Part shown: piece after piece, positions 46,701 to 54,774 of the stretch
How the letters are laid out: every line of letters begins with the position of its first letter
How positions within the stretch are numbered: position 1 is the stretch's first letter
From: Phycisphaerales bacterium
GTDB lineage: Bacteria > Planctomycetota > Phycisphaerae > Phycisphaerales > SM1A02
DNA length: 64,000 bases
Direction of reading: 5' to 3'
Assembly: GCA_029246705.1 (NCBI GenBank)
Contig: JAQWMQ010000016.1
Coordinates: forward strand, 80,320 to 144,319
Program-made: the position numbers and the translations under genes
Notes under the pieces: model-generated
The model's database searches: none
What the model saw: the letters and a program-made list of their open reading frames with translations, nothing else
What the model was told of the DNA's origin: nothing

Positions 46701-47885
46701 TCAGCGAAGCTTCAGGCTCGCGAGGGCGATCATGGCGAGGATCGCGGCGATCAACCAGAAACGAATCACCACCTGGTGTTCACTCCAGCCACCAAGGTGG
46801 AAGTGATGGTGGATGGGTGAACAACGGAAGATCCGCTTGCCACCGGTGGCCTTGAAGTAGCCGACCTGCAGCATCACGCTGCCCATCTCGAGGATGAAGA
46901 TCCCACCGATCACCAGTACGAGGATCTCCTGCCTGATCACCACCGCGAAGAAGGCCAGCAAGCCACCCAGCGGCAGCGATCCGGTGTCGCCCATGAAGAC
47001 GCTTGCAGGCGAGACGTTGAACCAGAGGAATCCGATGCACGCCCCAGCCATGGCACCCGCGAAGATCATCAACTCCTGGGACCCCTCGACATAAGGCACC
47101 ATCAGGAACGATGCCGCTCGCGGTTCGCCCGCGATCCAGGTCAGGACCATCATCGCGAGGCTTGCGATCACCAGCGTCCCGCTGGCGAGCCCGTCCATGC
47201 CGTCGGAGATGTTGACCGCATTGGAGAACCCCGCGATCAGCAGGGTCCCCACCAGCACGAAGACGAACCCGGAAAAGACGATCACCCCGGAGTTCAGGGT
47301 GAAGGGAAGCTGGATGGTGTCATCCAGCTGGGCGGGTGGGTAGGTCCGCTGGAACGGCAGGTTGAGCGCGAAGGCATCGGGGCTTTCGGCGTGGTTGAAG
47401 GCGGCAAGGGAGACCACGAACGCTATTCCAAGCTGGAAAAGCAGCTTCTCCCACGCCCGGAGTCCTTCCCGGCTTCCGGGGGAGCGCACTGCTGCGGTGA
47501 GCTTCAACCAGTCGTCGAACCCCCCGACCACCGCAAGCCAGACCAGCACCAGGAATGCCAGCAGAACGTAGCGGTTGCTCAGGTCGGCAAAGAGCAAGGC
47601 GGTCACCAGGATCGAACCGCAGATGAGGATCCCCCCCATCGTCGGCGTCCCGGCTCGTGAGCTCATCAGTTCATTGAGATCGGCGTTGTAGAACTCGGGC
47701 GAGTCCCCCACCTTGCGGCGCACCAGCCAGGCGATCGTGCGGCGCCCGAAGAGCATCACCAGGGTGAAGGCCACCAGCACCGAGGCCAGCGCACGGAATT
47801 CCTCCTGGTAGAGCACCTGCAATGCCGACCACAGCCCGAGTGACTCGAGCTGGTTCTGGAAGGCATCGATGAGATTGAAGAGCAT
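46701..47885 (-). CDS. mraY: Phospho-MurNAc-pentapeptide transferase
   Basis: Polytopic membrane enzyme that makes lipid I from UDP-MurNAc-pentapeptide and undecaprenyl phosphate. The 394-residue product has family blocks RAGTPTMGGILI near residue 75-86, GGFDDWLKL near 118-126, GFSNAVNISDGMDGLASG near 237-254, FMGDTGSLPLGG near 309-320 and the conserved CSPIHHHFHLGGW near 363-375. About ten membrane helices are visible. It is the last of the run queA-murE-murF-mraY. Between murF and mraY are 58 bp. No murD, ftsW or murG follows; rluD converges instead, 15 bp away. Confidence 0.96.
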   Translation of the reverse strand: MLFNLIDAFQNQLESLGLWSALQVLYQEEFRALASVLVAFTLVMLFGRRTIAWLVRRKVGDSPEFYNADLNELMSSRAGTPTMGGILICGSILVTALLFADLSNRYVLLAFLVLVWLAVVGGFDDWLKLTAAVRSPGSREGLRAWEKLLFQLGIAFVVSLAAFNHAESPDAFALNLPFQRTYPPAQLDDTIQLPFTLNSGVIVFSGFVFVLVGTLLIAGFSNAVNISDGMDGLASGTLVIASLAMMVLTWIAGEPRAASFLMVPYVEGSQELMIFAGAMAGACIGFLWFNVSPASVFMGDTGSLPLGGLLAFFAVVIRQEILVLVIGGIFILEMGSVMLQVGYFKATGGKRIFRCSPIHHHFHLGGWSEHQVVIRFWLIAAILAMIALASLKLR

Positions 47886-47943
47886 GCTGTTTCAACCGAT
47901 GAGGTGCGCGTCACTAATCATCGGCAGGACCAGCGAACTCTCA

Positions 47944-49383
47944 TCAGTGGCTGGCCAACTCGGGCAGCTTGCGGCCGCGCTCTCGGGCAGCTTCGATGAT
48001 GCGTTCGAACGCCATGCCTCGAGAGGCCTTCAGCAGCACGGCATCACCGGGCTGGATCGCCGCGGCGACGGTATCTGCAAGCACGTCATCCAGCCCCGGC
48101 AGGGTGGCCACCAGGCCAGTGAAACCCTCGGCAACCAGCGCATCCGCTCCGTGTCGACTTCGTTCGCCGATGAAGATGGCGACCTCGATCGGGGTCTGCT
48201 GGTCAAGCCGGGCGATCTGCCGACCGACTTCGGCGTGCAGGGCGTTCTCATCAGGACCGAGTTCAAGCATGTCCCCGAGGATGACCATGCGTCGTGGCGC
48301 GTCAGCTGCGATCTCGCCAAAGGTCTCGAGGGCAGCAGCGACTGCTTCGGGATTCGAGTTGTAGACGTCATTCAAGAGCATCGTTCCGGTTCCCTCCAGC
48401 AAGAGAGGTGAAAGCCGCATCGAGTCGGGACCTAAGGAGCATATCGCCGATGCGGCCTGTTCATCTGGAATATCCAGTGATCTTGATACGCAGACCGCCG
48501 CACAGGTGTTCAGGGCATTGTGCGCACCAGGATGCCGGCTCCGGAGCTCCAGGCCGCCCTCGAGCATGATCGCCTGTTCACCCGTCAGGCTCAGGGAACG
48601 CCTGTGCGAGAGCCTCAGGGCCCCATGAACGGCCCCAAACCCGATGGTCCTCACCCCCTTGGGCACGCATGACTCGAGCAGGCCCGCCTGCGCGGAATCA
48701 GCAGGCAGGATCGCGGTTCCACGTTCCGGGAGCACCTTTAGGAGCGCCCCCTTCTCGATGGCCACGCCCTCGAGGGACCCCAGCCCTTCCAGATGCGCCC
48801 GACCGATCGAGGTGATCACGCCGATATCCGGTCGGGCCAGCTCCGCCAGGGCACGAATCTCACCGGGAGCGTTGGTGCCGATTTCCAGAACCAGGTAGCG
48901 GTCGGAACGATCGGCAGCGAGGAGACTCAGTGGCACGCCGATGTGGTTGTTGAACGATCGCCGAGATGCGGTGGTGGGACCGTTGGTTTCACAGATCGCC
49001 TGCACCATCCGGCGCAGGGTGGTCTTTCCCGCGCTGCCGGTGATCGCGACGACGGTGGCTTCGAGCTGGCTTCGCCAGGCAGCGGCCAGTGCCCACATCG
49101 CCTGCTGCGTGTCCTCGACCGCCAGCAATGGAAGCGAACCGGCAGTCGGGTCGGGAACCCGCCCCGATTCGACCAGGGCCGCGACGGCCCCCCCTGCTTC
49201 AGCCTGCGACAGGAATTGATGACCATCATGTCGGGCACCCGACAGTGCGATGTACAGGCGACCAGCCAGGTCGTCCCTGGTGTCGATCGAGACTCCGCCA
49301 GCTTCGAGATCGGGATCCGCAGCTTCGACCAGCCAGCGGCCGCCGACCACGGAGCGGATCGTTTCAAGCGAGAAGAAACTCAT
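47944..49383 (-). CDS. murF: UDP-MurNAc-tripeptide D-Ala-D-Ala ligase
   Basis: ATP-dependent Mur ligase that adds D-Ala-D-Ala to UDP-MurNAc-tripeptide in the cytoplasm. The 479-residue product has the Mur ATP motif VVAITGSAGKTTLRRMVQAI near residues 111-130, EIGTNAPGEIRAL near 166-178, HNALNTCAAVCVSRSL near 287-302 and LLNDVYNSNPEAVAAALE near 337-354, all typical of MurF. The ATG overlaps the murE stop (ATGA), so translation is coupled. Length is normal for MurF. Confidence 0.95.
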   Translation of the reverse strand: MSFFSLETIRSVVGGRWLVEAADPDLEAGGVSIDTRDDLAGRLYIALSGARHDGHQFLSQAEAGGAVAALVESGRVPDPTAGSLPLLAVEDTQQAMWALAAAWRSQLEATVVAITGSAGKTTLRRMVQAICETNGPTTASRRSFNNHIGVPLSLLAADRSDRYLVLEIGTNAPGEIRALAELARPDIGVITSIGRAHLEGLGSLEGVAIEKGALLKVLPERGTAILPADSAQAGLLESCVPKGVRTIGFGAVHGALRLSHRRSLSLTGEQAIMLEGGLELRSRHPGAHNALNTCAAVCVSRSLDIPDEQAASAICSLGPDSMRLSPLLLEGTGTMLLNDVYNSNPEAVAAALETFGEIAADAPRRMVILGDMLELGPDENALHAEVGRQIARLDQQTPIEVAIFIGERSRHGADALVAEGFTGLVATLPGLDDVLADTVAAAIQPGDAVLLKASRGMAFERIIEAARERGRKLPELASH

Positions 49384-50885
49384 GCGTCTCCCCCCCCGGT
49401 GGTGTCCAGTGCCTCACGAGCACAGACTCGATCATCGAAATCACGTCGCTCGGTACCGATGATCTGGTAGTCCTCGTGTCCTTTTCCGGCGATGACGATG
49501 ACTTCGCCGGCGACGGCCTCTCGGATCACTCGTCGGATCGCCTTGCCGCGATCCACCTCGGCATCGCAGTGGCGAGCGAGTGACTCGGGGATGCCTTCGA
49601 GGATCTCGCTGACGATCACTTCCGGGGGCTCGGTGCGTGGATTGTCCGAACTGACCAGGACCTTGTCGGCCAGTTCCGCGGCCAGTCGGCCCATCCGCGC
49701 CCGCTTGGTTCGGTCGCGATCCCCGCCGCACCCGAAGAGCACCGTCAGCCGGCCACCCTCGCCGACCAGCGGCCGCGCTGCCAGCAGGACGTTACGAAGA
49801 GCGTCATCGGTATGGGCGTAATCAACCAGGACCGTGAAGGGCGCATCAGGACTGGTGACCGGTTCCAGGCGTCCGGGAGGCGCCTCGAGGAGAGGCAGGA
49901 CACCCTCGAGCGTCGCGGCATCCACGTCGAGGGAATGAGCCAGTGCGCAGGCCAGGATGAGGTTTTCCGCATTGTGCCGGCCGATCAGCCGGGAGTGCAC
50001 GTGGAGGGTTCCCCATGCTCCCTCCAGACGCAGCTCGGTTCCGCTTCGCGTCGATTCCAGGATGACCGCACGGGCGTCCGCCGGGGTGTCTGCGGTCGAG
50101 CAGCGGATGATCCGTCCCCGGGTTCCCCGGGTGATTCGTTCGTGGTGCGGACAGTCGACATTGACGATCGCGACACCATCGGGAGACAGGAGCTCGAACA
50201 GCCTTGCCTTCGCGTCGGCATAGGCCCCGACCGTCCCGTGGTAGTCGAGATGGTCGCCGGTGAGGTTGGTGTAGATCGCACGGTTTGGTTCGACCCCGAG
50301 CAGGCGTCCCTGGTCCAGCGCATGGCTCGAGGCTTCCAGGATCACCGAATCACAGCGGTTGCCGACCATTCGCCCGAGCACCGAGGCGAGTTCACACGCC
50401 GAGGGCGTGGTCAGGGACGCGGTGGTCCTCGTCGCTCCATCGTCGGTCTCGATCGTGCCGATGAGGCCGCAGCGTCGCCCGGCTCCTGCCAGCAGCGCAC
50501 GCACCAGCCAGGCCACGGTCGTCTTTCCGTTGGTTCCAGTGACCGCCAGTACATCAAGGGCGGTGGAAGGCTCACCATGGAAACGGTGCGCCGCACGGGC
50601 TCCAGCCACCCGGGGGTCCGCAGCACGAATCACGGCGGTTTCGGCATCGAGCGTCGATGCGGGCAGATCCATCGGCAAGAGCACCGCGGCGGCACCACGC
50701 CGGATGGCGTCCGCGACATGGCGGCTGCCGTCATCGGAGCAACCGGGTCGCGCGACGAAGAGCGCTCCGGGGCCGACCGCACGCGAATCCTCGACCACCG
50801 CGCGAGGACGGATGGCACCATCGCCCTCGATGAGCGCATCATCCTCGAAGAGTTCAAGCAGGCTGGGCGGGTTTCCGTGCATCAC
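49380..50885 (-). CDS. murE: UDP-MurNAc-L-Ala-D-Glu ligase (MurE)
   Basis: Adds the third stem-peptide amino acid. The 501-residue product has LAVTGTNGKTTVAWLVRALL near residue 113-132, the carbamoylated-lysine region HLDYHGTVGAYADAKARLF near 217-235, and VLVDYAHTDDALRN near 350-363. It has DNPRTEPPEVIV, whose DNPR motif is typical of enzymes that use meso-diaminopimelate, so a DAP-type wall is likely. The frame begins GTG-ATG; either codon may start. AAAGG is just upstream. It begins 46 bp after the queA stop on the same strand and overlaps murF by 4 bp. Confidence 0.94.
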   Translation of the reverse strand: MMHGNPPSLLELFEDDALIEGDGAIRPRAVVEDSRAVGPGALFVARPGCSDDGSRHVADAIRRGAAAVLLPMDLPASTLDAETAVIRAADPRVAGARAAHRFHGEPSTALDVLAVTGTNGKTTVAWLVRALLAGAGRRCGLIGTIETDDGATRTTASLTTPSACELASVLGRMVGNRCDSVILEASSHALDQGRLLGVEPNRAIYTNLTGDHLDYHGTVGAYADAKARLFELLSPDGVAIVNVDCPHHERITRGTRGRIIRCSTADTPADARAVILESTRSGTELRLEGAWGTLHVHSRLIGRHNAENLILACALAHSLDVDAATLEGVLPLLEAPPGRLEPVTSPDAPFTVLVDYAHTDDALRNVLLAARPLVGEGGRLTVLFGCGGDRDRTKRARMGRLAAELADKVLVSSDNPRTEPPEVIVSEILEGIPESLARHCDAEVDRGKAIRRVIREAVAGEVIVIAGKGHEDYQIIGTERRDFDDRVCAREALDTTGGGDA

Positions 50886-50930
50886 ACCTTTACAACATCG
50901 GTCATGGCCACTGGAACACCATGAATCCTA

Positions 50931-52007
50931 CTAGAGGATCAACATCGCATCCCCGTAGGAATAAAAACGATATCGCTCCGCGATCGCCTCTGCGTACACC
51001 TCCCGCAGGCGGTCCAGCCCGACCAGCGCCGCCACCAGTGCCAGGAGGGTCGAGCGAGGCAGGTGAAAATTGGTCAGCAGCAGGTCCACGTGACGGAACC
51101 GATGACCCGGCGCGATCAGGAGATCGGTATCGGTGGCAATCGTCCGTTCGGGCAGGACCTCGGGGAGGGATTCGAGCGCTCGGCAGGAAGTCGTTCCCAC
51201 CGCGAGGATCCGTCCACCATGCGCACGGGTCTGCTTCAGGCCGGCCTGGGCGAGATCATCGACCACGAAGCGTTCCCGGTGCATCGGATGTGCCTCGAGG
51301 GTCTCGGTGGTGACCGGGCGGAAGGTGCCGGGCCCGACTTCCAGCTCGAGATCGATCCGAGTGATGCCGGAAGTCTGCAGGCGCTCAAGGAGCGGCTCGG
51401 TGAAGTGCAGGCCCGCGGTCGGTGCCGCCACCGAGAACTGGCCGCCAAGATGCTGATACACCGTCCGGTACCAGTCGCGATCCCGTGCCTCGATGTCCGG
51501 ACGATCGAAGGCGGCTTCGCCGCGGCGAGCACTGAGGATGTAGGGCGGCAGCGGCACGTGGCCTGCATCCTCGAGCAGGCTGCTCAAGGGTCCGCCTTCC
51601 AGCAGCCGCAGCATGACCTGTTCCTCCTGGCGACCCAGGACCTCGAAGACCCCGCGGCAGGTGTCATCGGCTGCTCGCAGCAGCAGTCGCTCGCCCGCCC
51701 GCAGTTTCTTCGCGCCCTTCAAGTAGCAGCCGATCCGATCGGTCGATTCACCGGGCAGCAGCAGGCCCTCGAGTCGTCCACCGCTGCCTGCTCGCTCGAA
51801 GTTCACCCGCGCCGGGACCACCCGGGTCGCATTGACCACCAGGGCGTCACCGGCAGATAGCAGCTCCGGCAGGTCCCGTACTCGTCGGTGGGCAATGCCC
51901 CCGCTTTTCCGATCGACGACCAGCAGTCGCGCCGAATCCCGGGGCTCGACCGGGTGGGTGGCGATCAGGGTCGAATCGAATTCATAGTCCAGCTCGTCGG
52001 TGCGCAT
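50931..52007 (-). CDS. queA: tRNA S-adenosylmethionine:ribosyltransferase-isomerase
   Basis: Converts preQ1 in tRNA to epoxyqueuosine using S-adenosylmethionine as ribosyl donor. The 358-residue product has ATHPVEPRDSARLLV near the start, LVVNATRVVPARV, HVPLPPYI near residue 150, VAAPTAGLHFTEPLL near 195-209, ELEVGPGTFRPV, HREREFVV-like HRERFVV and LLTNFHLPRSTLL near 312-324. It heads the operon queA-murE-murF-mraY. TAGCGT ends 7 nt before the ATG, so the message is probably leaderless. QueG is at 32478-33581, so two queuosine steps are encoded in the window. Confidence 0.95.
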   Translation of the reverse strand: MRTDELDYEFDSTLIATHPVEPRDSARLLVVDRKSGGIAHRRVRDLPELLSAGDALVVNATRVVPARVNFERAGSGGRLEGLLLPGESTDRIGCYLKGAKKLRAGERLLLRAADDTCRGVFEVLGRQEEQVMLRLLEGGPLSSLLEDAGHVPLPPYILSARRGEAAFDRPDIEARDRDWYRTVYQHLGGQFSVAAPTAGLHFTEPLLERLQTSGITRIDLELEVGPGTFRPVTTETLEAHPMHRERFVVDDLAQAGLKQTRAHGGRILAVGTTSCRALESLPEVLPERTIATDTDLLIAPGHRFRHVDLLLTNFHLPRSTLLALVAALVGLDRLREVYAEAIAERYRFYSYGDAMLIL

Positions 52008-52014
52008 CGCCTAC

Positions 52015-52020
52015 ACGCTA
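52015..52020 (-). promoter_or_regulatory. Probable -10 box of queA operon, leaderless geometry
   Basis: On the minus strand TAGCGT lies 7 nt before the queA ATG at 52007; the gap GTAGGCG has no usable ribosome binding site. Confidence 0.45.
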
Positions 52021-52184
52021 CCCAAGAGTGAGCGCAGGCGCCTCCAAGGAAGCTGCGCATCGACGTCGCCCGGGTTGCAGACCCGGCTCGAGCACCCGTT
52101 GGGAATGCACCTTATCGGTCAGGCCGGAACCTCCGAAAAACCGCTCGCCCCGCCCACGGGGCGTGGCACGGTTCGGGGGTATCC

Positions 52185-52598
52185 ATGACCCTACAAACCC
52201 CAGACATGACCCCCTTCAGTGGACTTTCCCCACTGCGCTTCACCCCCGTCCGGGAGGAAGTCGTCGTTCAGGAAACGAACTGCCAGCACCGCGGAGGTGC
52301 CGAGGAACGTCGGAACGACCAGGTGCTGCTCACCCGCCAGGCTCAAGAGCTTGCCGAGCAGGCCGCAACCATCCGTGGACTGGAAGCAAGGCTGTCAGCA
52401 GCCTTGAGCACGGAATCGGTGACCTGCATGCCACCGACATCCGCCACCCTCGATGCGAGCTCGAAGCCGACCGGGATCACCCCGGTCCAGACCACGGAAG
52501 CGACCACGGAGACGACCATCGACGTGCATGTGCAGGTGGTGACCGTTCAGCCCACGGTGTTCACGAACATCGGCTCGTTGCTGGACGTCTTCGCCTGA
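52185..52598 (+). CDS. Hypothetical protein
   Basis: A 137-residue predicted protein. It has a short coiled-coil segment (about residues 46-75, QVLLTRQAQELAEQAATIRGL), a Thr/Ser-rich stretch and a C-terminal hydrophobic-rich beta segment (IDVHVQVVTVQPTVFTNIGSLL). No signal, membrane helix or known domain. There is no clear ribosome binding site; a GGTATC lies immediately before the ATG. It ends 1 bp before the convergent metalloprotease-like gene. Coding is plausible because the frame is clean and fills the space exactly, but this could be spurious. Confidence 0.5.
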   Translation: MTLQTPDMTPFSGLSPLRFTPVREEVVVQETNCQHRGGAEERRNDQVLLTRQAQELAEQAATIRGLEARLSAALSTESVTCMPPTSATLDASSKPTGITPVQTTEATTETTIDVHVQVVTVQPTVFTNIGSLLDVFA

Positions 52599-52599
52599 C

Positions 52600-53163
52600 T
52601 CATCCGCCGGAAGGCACGGCATCCGGACCGAGAACGCCCGGCGGCGCCCACTGAACGAGTTCGACCGGCAGACGACGAAGTCCTCGTCGCAATGCCTTGG
52701 CCACCGCATAGCGAAGTGCATCGTCCCGGCGCGCAAGCACCCGATCGGTGACGGAGAACCCCCGCTGCTCCATCTCCTCGAGGCCCCATTTCCAGGCGTG
52801 GTACTCCTCGAGGCAGCGCGGTCGATAGCGTCGAAGCCCGATGGCATGGTGCCCCACCTCGTGCATGAAGACCGCGCAACTCATGGGGCCGCGCGGATAA
52901 GGCGATTCGATCAGACGGCTCACCGTCCCATCCCGGTAGAGGACTTCCCAGGCGCAGCCGGAGGTGCTTGAACGCCACTTGTTCACCCGGAGTCGATGGA
53001 TCTTCTTCATCTCCAGGACCAGCTCGTCGTAGCGAACCTGTCGGGCGGTGACATTCGGCTTGCTGCGCGGTGCGGCGGGCGCCTTCACCAATACGGGGTC
53101 CGGTTTCGAGCCACGGCCGGGCAGCAGATCCCACAAGAAGGTTGGAAAACCACGGAGACTCAC
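52600..53163 (-). CDS. Putative zinc metalloprotease
   Basis: A 187-residue protein with the zinc-protease signature FMHEVGHHAIG near residues 98-108 (HEVGH is the HExxH motif). It is followed by RCLEEYHAWKWGLEEM, whose EEYHAW glutamate could be the third zinc ligand as in gluzincin-like enzymes. The N-terminus is basic and shows no clear signal peptide. Start is a GTG overlapping the fmt stop (GTGA), so it is coupled to fmt. The family is not recognised; protease activity is inferred only from the motif. Confidence 0.7.
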   Translation of the reverse strand: MSLRGFPTFLWDLLPGRGSKPDPVLVKAPAAPRSKPNVTARQVRYDELVLEMKKIHRLRVNKWRSSTSGCAWEVLYRDGTVSRLIESPYPRGPMSCAVFMHEVGHHAIGLRRYRPRCLEEYHAWKWGLEEMEQRGFSVTDRVLARRDDALRYAVAKALRRGLRRLPVELVQWAPPGVLGPDAVPSGG

Positions 53164-54077
53164 GTGATCGCCTCCGCACGACAGCCGGCCGAAAGCGGGT
53201 GTCCGCGCAGCCAGGCATCGAAGGACATCGGCTTCTTTCCGGCAGGCTGCACCTCGATCAGCTGCAGTGCACCCTCGGAACAGGCGATCGTGCCATCCGG
53301 GTGGATCGTGCCGGGTGGCGCCGGTTCATCGCCGTCGACCGCGCTCACCCGGAGCAGGCGCAGGCGGGTCCCGTCGTACTGGATGTCGCAGCCGGGCCAG
53401 GGGGTCAGGCCATGCACCCAGGCACGTATCCGGACCGCTGCCTGGTCGAAATGGACCGTCGCTTCCTTTCGAGAGAGCTTGCGCGCCTGGCTGACCTGCT
53501 GTTCGTCCTGGGTCTCTCCCTCGAGCTCGCCATCGGCAAGCTGCTGAAGCACTCCGAGAACGGCTGCGGGGCCGAGCTCAGCCAGTCGATCATGCAGTTC
53601 GCCCGCGGTTTCAGTGGGTTCGATCGCCAGTTCACTTCGTGCGAACACCAGACCGGCATCCATGCGCTCGGCGAGACTGATCACCGAAACCCCGGTTCGT
53701 TCCAAGGCATCCATCATCGCCCGGTTGATGGGCGCGGCCCCTCGATAGGCCGGAAGCAGCGACGCATGCAGGTTGAACGCCTGCAGGCCGTCGAGAAGCT
53801 CGGGGCCGAGCTTCTGTCCGAAGGCGATGACCACCAGCGCGTCGGGGCGAAGCGCACGAATGCGATCACGAATCTCGGGCACGTTCACGTCCGGGGGACG
53901 TTCCAGCTGGAGATCGCCCTCGAGTGCCCATTCCGAGATCGGCGTCGGGCGCAGGTGTCGACCACGCCCGGCGGTTCGGTCCGGCTGGGAGACCACGAGG
54001 GCGATCTCGTGTTCCGCAGCGAGTGCGCGTGCCGTCGGCAGCCCGAAGGCGCCGGAACCCATGAAGACCAGTCGCAT
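53160..54077 (-). CDS. fmt: Methionyl-tRNA formyltransferase
   Basis: Formylates Met-tRNA(fMet) to begin protein synthesis, with 10-formyl-THF as donor. The 305-residue product has MGSGAFGLPTARAL at the start, NLHASLLPAYRGAAPINRAMMD near residues 101-122 (catalytic His and surrounding), an Asp in MDAGLVFARSEL, the linker SRKEATVHF and a C-terminal tRNA-binding domain with GLTPWPGCDI. It lies 38 bp after def on the same strand. Its partner, peptide deformylase, is immediately upstream, a common arrangement. Confidence 0.95.
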   Translation of the reverse strand: MRLVFMGSGAFGLPTARALAAEHEIALVVSQPDRTAGRGRHLRPTPISEWALEGDLQLERPPDVNVPEIRDRIRALRPDALVVIAFGQKLGPELLDGLQAFNLHASLLPAYRGAAPINRAMMDALERTGVSVISLAERMDAGLVFARSELAIEPTETAGELHDRLAELGPAAVLGVLQQLADGELEGETQDEQQVSQARKLSRKEATVHFDQAAVRIRAWVHGLTPWPGCDIQYDGTRLRLLRVSAVDGDEPAPPGTIHPDGTIACSEGALQLIEVQPAGKKPMSFDAWLRGHPLSAGCRAEAIT

Positions 54078-54115
54078 GATTCTGGGGATCCTCCGTGGCT
54101 GGAGACAGTCCGCGG

Positions 54116-54640
54116 TCAGTGCCCACCGCCGGCATACATCGACTCAAGTTCCTTGAGCGCTCGACGATTGGACAGACGATCAAGCGTGCGCATTCGATCG
54201 AGGATCAAGGTGCCTTCGAGATGGTCGAACTCGTGCAGCCAGATCCGGGCATGGAGCCCGTCGGATTCGAGCTCGAACGGCTCACCTTCGAGATCGAACG
54301 CCTTGATCCGGACGAAGATCGGTCGCCGAACCGATCCCCGGATCTCCGGGAGACTCAGGCAGCCTTCCTCCTCCCATTCGAGCGGGCCGGAGGCTTCGAG
54401 GATCTCGGGATTGATGAAGATCGACTCCTCCTCCCCCTCCTCTTCGGTGTTGCAGATGAACATGCGGACGGAATGCCCGACCTGGGGCGCTGCGAGACCG
54501 ACCCCTGAATGCGCCTTTCGGAGCCGGATCATCTCCTCGGTGAGGGTGCGAAGGTCATCATCGAAGTGCTCCACCGGCTGGGCCTTGGCGCGAAGTATCG
54601 GATCTGGATGAAACACCATTCGGCAGGGTTGGATGCTCAT
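54116..54640 (-). CDS. def: Peptide deformylase
   Basis: Iron or zinc enzyme that removes the formyl group from new proteins. The 174-residue product has GVGLAAPQVGHS near residues 46-57, EEGCLSLPEIRG near 90-101 (metal-binding Cys) and WLHEFDHLEGTLI near 133-145 (two metal His and catalytic Glu). The start at 54640 gives a canonical length; a longer frame (54721) reads into the promoter. TAGGAT lies 8 nt before the ATG. It precedes fmt on the same strand and is divergent from the TPR gene. Confidence 0.95.
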   Translation of the reverse strand: MSIQPCRMVFHPDPILRAKAQPVEHFDDDLRTLTEEMIRLRKAHSGVGLAAPQVGHSVRMFICNTEEEGEEESIFINPEILEASGPLEWEEEGCLSLPEIRGSVRRPIFVRIKAFDLEGEPFELESDGLHARIWLHEFDHLEGTLILDRMRTLDRLSNRRALKELESMYAGGGH

Positions 54641-54648
54641 AACGGTCA

Positions 54649-54654
54649 ATCCTA
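54649..54654 (-). promoter_or_regulatory. Probable -10 box of def, leaderless geometry
   Basis: On the minus strand TAGGAT lies 8 nt before the def ATG at 54640; the gap TGACCGTT has no ribosome binding site. Confidence 0.45.
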
Positions 54655-54774
54655 GCGCCTCGGGTAGGGTACGCGTTGACCCACCTTCAAGAGACTCGTA
54701 GGGTGTTGTATTCATCCCCATGAAGGAACGGCACCGGTCGGTTCAGGGATGGGCATTTGATTCAGGAGCAGCGC

